DNA of 58,605 nucleotides from a bacterium ADurb.Bin212. Lineage in GTDB: Bacteria; Patescibacteriota; UBA1384; XYA2-FULL-43-10. The notes below the pieces were generated by a model. It was not told the DNA's origin. It worked only from the letters and a program-made list of their open reading frames with translations, and made no database searches. Made by a program: the position numbers and the translations under genes. Numbering within the stretch: position 1 is the stretch's first letter; each line of letters starts with the position of its first letter. Positions 53,825 through 58,605 of the stretch are shown here, piece by piece. The stretch is from NCBI GenBank assembly GCA_002070055.1, contig MWCM01000007.1:1-58605 (forward strand). Direction: 5' to 3'.

Positions 53825-56776
53825 TTATGCGACGATGCTAACCAACTTCTTTGGCACAACGATAATTTTCTTAGGTTCTTTGTTGTTCAAATGTTCTTTA
53901 ACTTTGTGATCTTGGATGGCGATCTGTTTTAATTCTTCGTCGGAAACATCGTTGCTAACTGATAATTTCTGTCGAACCTTACCGTTGATTTGAACCACGA
54001 TGGTAATTTTTTCTTCAATTAGTTTCTTGCTGTCGTAATTTGGCCAGGCGGCTTTATGCAGCGCATTGTCGTTTCCAAGTTTTTCCCATAATTCATGAGC
54101 AATATGTGGGCAGGCAGGGGAGAGGAGTATCAGATACTGTTCCAAGAGTTTTTTGGATATTTTTTTCTTCGGACTCAAAAGATTATTAAATTCCATCAAT
54201 TTGGCGATATAGGTGTTTAGAGAATAGTTTTCTATGCTTTCGCCGCACTCTTTAATTAATTTATTCAACGGAACAGACAAGTCAGATTCAATTTCTATGT
54301 CTGAGAATTTTTGACAATTTTCCCATACTCTATTTAAAAATCGGTAAACTCCGGAAAGCCCATTGGTGTTCCATGCACTTTCTTGATCGTATGGGCCAAT
54401 GAACATAATATATGCGCGCAGAGAATCTGCTCCATATTCCTTGATAATGTCATCGGGATTAATAACATTGCCTTTAGATTTACTCATCTTTTGATTGTCT
54501 GGGCCTAATATTATTCCGTGTGCAATACGTTTTGCGTAAGGTTCAGCATTCGGCACGACACCTAAATCAAACAAAAACTTATGCCAAAAACGGGAGTAAA
54601 GTAGATGAAGGGTGGTGTGTTCCATACCACCGTTATATAAATCCACTGGCATCCAATATTGTAGTTCTTTTTTGTTTTCGGTAAAGATATTTCCATCTTT
54701 GTGATTCTTGATTCTTGATTCTTGATTTAATGCGTAAGCCAAAAAATACCAAGATGATCCAGCCCAATTAGGCATAGTATCGGTTTCACGTTTTGCTTTT
54801 CCACCACATTTTGGACATTTTACATTGACCCAATCGCTAATAGCTGCCAAGGGTGATTCACCAGTATCAGTGGGTTGGTATTTTTCTACTTCGGGCAAGG
54901 TTAGAGGCAGATCTTTCTCTTCCATCGGTATCGAGCCGCATTTTTCACAATGGATAATGGGAATCGGTTCTCCCCAATAATGTTGACGGCTAAATATCCA
55001 GTCACGAAGTTTATAATTCTTCGCAAAGTCCCCAGCCCCTAGTTCTTTGAGCTTCTCGGTTATCTTTGTAATTGCATCTTCTGATTCTAAACCATCAAAC
55101 TTGTTTGAATTATACAAAACGCCATAATTTGTATACGCGTGTTCTTCGTTAAAATACCTATCCATCCATATTTCATATTCAGCACATTTTACATTTTTGT
55201 CTGCATTTAAATCTTCCCAGTTCATCCAAATGCAATCATGAATAGCTTTTTCGTCTGCTGATGTCTCACATTTTTCTTCGTCAACTAATTCAAAAACCAT
55301 GGCGATAAAATGTGCCTTGCGGTTTACGCCTTTGTGGTTTGCATAAAAATGCGATTCAACTGGTTCTCCAAGTTGACGAATGAATTTGATGTTTTTGTAT
55401 CCGGTTTCTTCTTGGATCTCTCTTCGTGCGGCCTCCACGGGGTCCTCGCCATCGTCAATTCCGCCGGTTACAAAAGTAGTCCACGGAAACTTTTTCCAGT
55501 GTAATGTTAAGACTTTATTGTTTTTTGGATTAACAACAATAGCCTGAATGGCCTGTCGAAAAATGGTTTCTTTGCCCTCAATCGGCGGGTCGTGTTTGTC
55601 AACAACTTTTGGCATTACAACATTAACAATTGGAATGTTATATTTTTTGGCAAACTCGTAATCTCTTTCATCGTGAGCGGGCACGGCCATCACTGCACCT
55701 GTGCCATAATTTGCCAACACATAATCAGCAACATATATATCGATCTCTCTACCATTTATTGGGTTAATTGCGCTAATCCCGTATAACTTTACACCGGTTT
55801 TGTCTTTTTGTATCTCTGTTCGTTCTAAATCAGATTTCTTTTTTGCTTGATTTATATATTCCCGAACTTCATCAAAATTTTGAATATGATGACCAAGTTT
55901 GTTAATTATCGGGTGCTCCGGCGCTACAACCATATAAGTGCAGCCCAAAAGAGTGTCAGCTCGAGTAGTAAATACCTCAATTTGTTCATCTTTTATGGTG
56001 CCGCTTCTTCCGACGACCTTAAATATAATATTTGTGCCAGTAGAACGACCAATCCAATTAACTTGTTGAGTTTTGATTTTGGGAAGGTAATCGACTGTTT
56101 CCAAATCATCAATTAACCTGTCTGCGTAGGCAGTAATTCTAAGCATCCACTGTTTTTGCATCCTTTTTTCTGTTTGTGTTCCACATCGCTCACAATTCCC
56201 TCCAATAACCTCTTCGTTGGCGAGGCCAATTTTACAAGACGGACACCAGTTTATGGGCATTTCTGTCTGATACGCAAGTCTGGGAGTGGTAGTGTCGTTG
56301 TCTGCGACCTCAACAAGCTTTCCATCAACTATGGCATGTTTATAGAACTGCAAAAAAATCCACTGAGTCCATTTGTAATAATCGGGGTCAGTAGTATCCA
56401 CTTCCCGGCCAAAATCAAATGACAAGCCCAAGGCTTTCATTTGATTGCGAAAGTTTTCGATATTTTGTTCGGTGGCCACTTTAGGGTGGATGCCGGTTTT
56501 GATGGCATAATTCTCTGTTGGCAAACCAAAAGCATCCCAGCCTACAGGATAGAGCACGTTATAGCCTTGCATGCGTTTCATTCTGCAGTAAGCATCACTG
56601 GCACCAAAACCCATACAATGCCCAACGTGAAGACCGCTTCCAGAGGGATAGGGAAATTCGATCAAGTTGTAGTGCTTTGGTTTCTGGCTAAAATCTTCGG
56701 CTTTGCCATATCCTTCTTTCTGCCAGAGCTTCTGCCACTTTGCTTCAATTTGTTTGAAATTGTATTTTTTGGCCAT
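53825..56776 (-). CDS. leuS: Leucyl-tRNA synthetase with a Nudix domain inserted in the editing domain
   Basis: 983 aa, one uninterrupted frame. Class I motifs: PYPSGSGLHVGH (HIGH, about 43-53) and KMSKS (763-767). Zinc pairs CPSC/CERC (about 178-198) and CEKC/CPKC. CP1 editing domain with TTRADTLLGCTYMVVAPEH and GAVMAVPAHDERDYEF. Residues about 392-545 are an added Nudix hydrolase domain; its box (438-460) fits GX5EX7REUXEEXGU, with REIQEETGY. The CP1 sequence resumes at EEHAYTNYGVLYNSNKFDGL. LeuRS charges and proofreads tRNA-Leu; the Nudix substrate is unknown. Promoter lies divergent from the next gene. Confidence 0.98.
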   Translation of the reverse strand: MAKKYNFKQIEAKWQKLWQKEGYGKAEDFSQKPKHYNLIEFPYPSGSGLHVGHCMGFGASDAYCRMKRMQGYNVLYPVGWDAFGLPTENYAIKTGIHPKVATEQNIENFRNQMKALGLSFDFGREVDTTDPDYYKWTQWIFLQFYKHAIVDGKLVEVADNDTTTPRLAYQTEMPINWCPSCKIGLANEEVIGGNCERCGTQTEKRMQKQWMLRITAYADRLIDDLETVDYLPKIKTQQVNWIGRSTGTNIIFKVVGRSGTIKDEQIEVFTTRADTLLGCTYMVVAPEHPIINKLGHHIQNFDEVREYINQAKKKSDLERTEIQKDKTGVKLYGISAINPINGREIDIYVADYVLANYGTGAVMAVPAHDERDYEFAKKYNIPIVNVVMPKVVDKHDPPIEGKETIFRQAIQAIVVNPKNNKVLTLHWKKFPWTTFVTGGIDDGEDPVEAARREIQEETGYKNIKFIRQLGEPVESHFYANHKGVNRKAHFIAMVFELVDEEKCETSADEKAIHDCIWMNWEDLNADKNVKCAEYEIWMDRYFNEEHAYTNYGVLYNSNKFDGLESEDAITKITEKLKELGAGDFAKNYKLRDWIFSRQHYWGEPIPIIHCEKCGSIPMEEKDLPLTLPEVEKYQPTDTGESPLAAISDWVNVKCPKCGGKAKRETDTMPNWAGSSWYFLAYALNQESRIKNHKDGNIFTENKKELQYWMPVDLYNGGMEHTTLHLLYSRFWHKFLFDLGVVPNAEPYAKRIAHGIILGPDNQKMSKSKGNVINPDDIIKEYGADSLRAYIMFIGPYDQESAWNTNGLSGVYRFLNRVWENCQKFSDIEIESDLSVPLNKLIKECGESIENYSLNTYIAKLMEFNNLLSPKKKISKKLLEQYLILLSPACPHIAHELWEKLGNDNALHKAAWPNYDSKKLIEEKITIVVQINGKVRQKLSVSNDVSDEELKQIAIQDHKVKEHLNNKEPKKIIVVPKKLVSIVA

Positions 56777-56799
56777 AGTTATTCCATATTTATGCTCAT

Positions 56800-56828
56800 A
56801 TAATATCCTAAATTAGTGCCTTTCGCAA
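56800..56828 (-). promoter_or_regulatory. leuS promoter
   Basis: On the minus strand TTGCGA (56823-56828), exact 17-bp spacer, TATTAT (56800-56805), 23 nt before leuS. Its -35 box is 1 bp away from the -35 box of the divergent promoter. Confidence 0.75.
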
Positions 56829-56829
56829 A

Positions 56830-56858
56830 TTGACAAAAGTCGGTAATTGTGGTACGAA
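56830..56858 (+). promoter_or_regulatory. Promoter of the divergent small gene
   Basis: TTGACA (56830-56835), 17-bp spacer, TACGAA (56853-56858). Perfect -35, weak -10. It is back to back with the leuS promoter, so the two compete for or share regulation. Confidence 0.6.
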
Positions 56859-56879
56859 TTAGTTAAGGAGGTGGTTAGA

Positions 56880-57221
56880 GTGCCATTGTTTAGAGTGGAC
56901 TTCTCTGACCACTTCGGAGAGTTGTTTCACTCGGAAGTGGTCGAGGCAAGCGATGCTGGCCCCGCTCTTGGGTGGGCGGTATTAGCCGCCAACCAAAAGC
57001 AGGTACGCCTATCTAAGGGCTGCCACATCAAGGCCCACGAGGTCTTAGTAGGTGGCAAGCAGCTCAGCCTGAAGTTCGAGGCACTACCGGAGCCGCAGAA
57101 GCCATCAAGAGTTGTAAGACCGGCGAGGCTGGTCTGTGGATTCTGGCCAAATATCTCGGGCGAGTGCGAAGATTGCAACAACCCCGAGTGCGAAAGGAGC
57201 ACAGTTAACCGCCGAACATAA
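56880..57221 (+). CDS. Unknown 113-aa protein with a C-terminal cysteine cluster
   Basis: Starts at GTG 56880, 8 nt after a perfect AAGGAGG (56865-56871). It has its own promoter and its own terminator overlapping the stop, so it looks like a real single-gene unit. The N-terminal half (PLFRVDFSDHFGELFHSEVV, then GWAVLAANQKQVRLSKG) looks like a small beta-rich domain. A proline/arginine linker leads to C-x9-C-x2-C-x4-C, a possible metal site. GC content is visibly higher than in the neighbours, hinting at recent acquisition. I do not recognise a family. Confidence 0.7.
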   Translation: MPLFRVDFSDHFGELFHSEVVEASDAGPALGWAVLAANQKQVRLSKGCHIKAHEVLVGGKQLSLKFEALPEPQKPSRVVRPARLVCGFWPNISGECEDCNNPECERSTVNRRT

Positions 57222-57272
57222 CGCCGTCCCATATGTACCAGTTGTACAGGGGCGGCGTTGCACATTTTTTTT
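57220..57272 (+). terminator. Rho-independent terminator of the small divergent gene
   Basis: AACGCCGTCCC (57220-57230) with GGG(G)CGGCGTT (57249-57259), inner TGTAC/GTACA stem, then eight T residues (57265-57272). Confidence 0.9.
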
Positions 57273-57327
57273 CGTTAATGTATTATAGTTATACAATTTT
57301 TGATTTCATACTCAAATTTGACAATAT

Positions 57328-57404
57328 GGGCCCGTAGCTCAGTTGGCTAGAGCGCATCGCTGGCAGCGATGAGGTCGTCAGTTCAAGCCTGATCGGGTCC
57401 ACCA
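57328..57404 (+). tRNA. tRNA-Ala (anticodon GGC), probable integration site
   Basis: 77-nt cloverleaf: acceptor GGGCCCG/CGGGTCC (one G:U), anticodon stem CATCG/CGATG with loop CTGGCAG (GGC), encoded CCA. The T loop is TTCAAGC. Its 3' end faces a serine recombinase whose last codons are antisense to the final 27 nt. Confidence 0.97.
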
Positions 57405-58605
57405 TAACGAATTTAGTACATTTGTATCATATATATCAACTGCTCGCTCCGCTCGTTTGTAGAGGGCTGTAAAGGGTTTTTTCAATTCAATTAGCAATTT
57501 GCCATTTAAAATAGTGCGGTTCGAGCCGACGGTTTTCAAAAAATTTCTCATTTCGGGGAAATTTTTTGTTTTAGCGAGATTATCGGCTCTGTTGGCCTCT
57601 ATTATCCAATCCTTTAAGAGTTCGAGCCGATGATTTCCTTTTCGTTCAAAATCGCTTAATTCTTCCTCGATGGTCTTTTTTAGCTCAACTAATTCATTCT
57701 TTTTTATGTGGTATTCTCGAAGCTCAAAAGCTCCCTCTAGATAGCCGTTTGATAATCGGTCAATTTTAACATCTATCTCTTTGAGCTTCTCAGTAAGATT
57801 TTGAACGAAAATTCCCGATGTGTCGTTCTCTTCCTGTTCCCACTCTGCCACCTTGCCCAGAAACTTGTCTCTCCATTCATCGGGAATGGAAACTTTTTGA
57901 CAGTAATCTATTACTTGGTCGGCAAGTTTATCTTGTCGCAAATATTTGAGCTGCTGGCATTTATGAGTTTTGCTCTTTTTAGTACAGCGGTAGTATATGA
58001 ATTCCAATCCGCTTTTCTTAATCTGTCTCTCGCCGGTAATGCTAAATCCGCACTCGCCACAGGTTGCAAAATTTACAAATGGAAAATATTTGTCTTTCAA
58101 TTTCTTTTTGCGAGGTTTACCGTTACTTCGTAGCGCATCTTGAACCTGATCAAAAAGTTTCTTTGAGATCATCGGCTTGTGCGAGCCTTGGATTAGCTCG
58201 CCTTTGTGCTTAAACATGCCATAGTAAAAAGGATTGGATAGTATGGCAGGTATTGAAGATAAGCTATGTGGTTTGCCATACCGGCCAACAAGGCCTTGAG
58301 AAAACATTTCATCTCGGATTTTAGTTAAGGTGTGGTTGCCTTTGGCGAAAAGCTCCAATATTTTTTTCATTTTGTTGAATGTCGCCTTGTCTGGCTCTAT
58401 AGTGCGGATTCTTGGCTCGTTGTAATAACCTAGCGGAGCTTTTGCCGGCATTTCACCGCGCCTTATCTTCTGTCTTATTCCTCGCAGTATGTTTTCTCTT
58501 AAATTGTCGGTATAGTACTTTGCCTGACCAAAGGCAACGCTTAACATAAATTTGCCTTGAGGAGTTGCCTCAAACCAAAATGTCGGGAATTTTAAGCTTT
58601 CAATC
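57378..58605 (-). CDS. Large serine recombinase ending inside tRNA-Ala, 5' end outside window
   Basis: The frame is open to the window edge, 408 codons visible. It begins in the end of the catalytic domain (ATPQGKFMLSVAFGQAKYYTDNL), followed by the recombinase domain (RRGEMPAKAPLGY, NPFYYGMFKHKGELIQGSH), zinc ribbon (CGECGFSITG ... YYRCTKK ... HKC), coiled coil (about residues 250-330 of the visible part) and tail. The final residues TRSGLN are encoded by the complement of the tRNA-Ala 3' end. Sequence differs clearly from the left recombinase, so this is a second, independent element. Confidence 0.93.
   Translation of the reverse strand, partial: IESLKFPTFWFEATPQGKFMLSVAFGQAKYYTDNLRENILRGIRQKIRRGEMPAKAPLGYYNEPRIRTIEPDKATFNKMKKILELFAKGNHTLTKIRDEMFSQGLVGRYGKPHSLSSIPAILSNPFYYGMFKHKGELIQGSHKPMISKKLFDQVQDALRSNGKPRKKKLKDKYFPFVNFATCGECGFSITGERQIKKSGLEFIYYRCTKKSKTHKCQQLKYLRQDKLADQVIDYCQKVSIPDEWRDKFLGKVAEWEQEENDTSGIFVQNLTEKLKEIDVKIDRLSNGYLEGAFELREYHIKKNELVELKKTIEEELSDFERKGNHRLELLKDWIIEANRADNLAKTKNFPEMRNFLKTVGSNRTILNGKLLIELKKPFTALYKRAERAVDIYDTNVLNSLWWTRSGLN

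Noticed and set aside
55142-55603. Separate Nudix gene or frameshift within leuS
   Set aside because: The frame is continuous on both sides, and the LeuRS editing-domain sequence resumes directly after the insert, so it is one protein.
56927-57265. 112-aa ORF antisense to the small gene next to leuS
   Set aside because: The plus-strand frame has a promoter, a perfect ribosome binding site and a terminator; the minus frame has none and runs through the terminator.

Overview
The window looks like a chromosome segment of a Candidate Phyla Radiation (Patescibacteria) bacterium. The main pointer is a full str-S10-spc-alpha ribosomal gene set with no room for rpmD (L30) between rpsE and rplO; absence of L30 is a known CPR trait. 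Others are a stripped-down PheS and AspRS, a LeuRS carrying an inserted Nudix domain, a low-GC lysine-rich proteome and tRNAs that all encode CCA. TGA is used as a normal stop (rplX, rplD, rluB), so the code is standard and code-25 lineages are excluded. I cannot name the phylum from sequence alone.

Layout. (1) 1-2449: right end of an integrative element with a partial M23 peptidase, a small unknown protein behind a palindromic operator/promoter, and a large serine recombinase whose last codons lie inside the 3' end of tRNA-Glu. (2) 2450-6750: a tRNA cluster (Arg, Arg, His, Gly, Pro, Lys) interleaved with a secreted/anchored unknown protein and a MacB-like ABC exporter. Four of these tRNAs are followed by a roughly 150-bp structured repeat ending in a second copy of part of the tRNA 3' end. 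(3) 6919-12817: housekeeping genes rny, ymdB, HU, tRNA-Arg, tRNA-Pro, two DUF881 proteins, an AI-2E/PerM-family protein and smpB. (4) 12850-20293: rpoBC behind two tandem sigma70-type promoters. (5) 20348-29746: rpsL-rpsG, then an interruption (three-gene ABC-2 exporter, tyrosine recombinase, HNH endonuclease flanked by inverted repeats, structured non-coding DNA), then fusA-tuf-rpsJ with a terminator-like leader before fusA. (6) 29898-45742: continuous rplC-to-rpsI ribosomal cluster including secY, adk, map, infA, rpmJ and rpoA, then rbfA. (7) 45803-53693: pheS-pheT-aspS, an RsuA/RluB-family pseudouridine synthase, a D,D-carboxypeptidase, and the opposing rnc-nusB-rpmF genes. (8) 53825-57272: leuS divergent from a small Cys-containing unknown gene. 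(9) 57328-58605: tRNA-Ala with a second large serine recombinase reading into its 3' end, the start of another element.

Thus a block of essential translation and transcription genes is bounded on both sides by serine-recombinase elements lodged at tRNA 3' ends. The most promising undescribed feature is the family of tRNA-trailing repeats at 2500-6362: they duplicate the 3' end of four different tRNAs, carry an inverted partial copy, and three of them share a two-hairpin core whose stems differ by compensatory changes. The Nudix-containing LeuRS is the most striking single protein.
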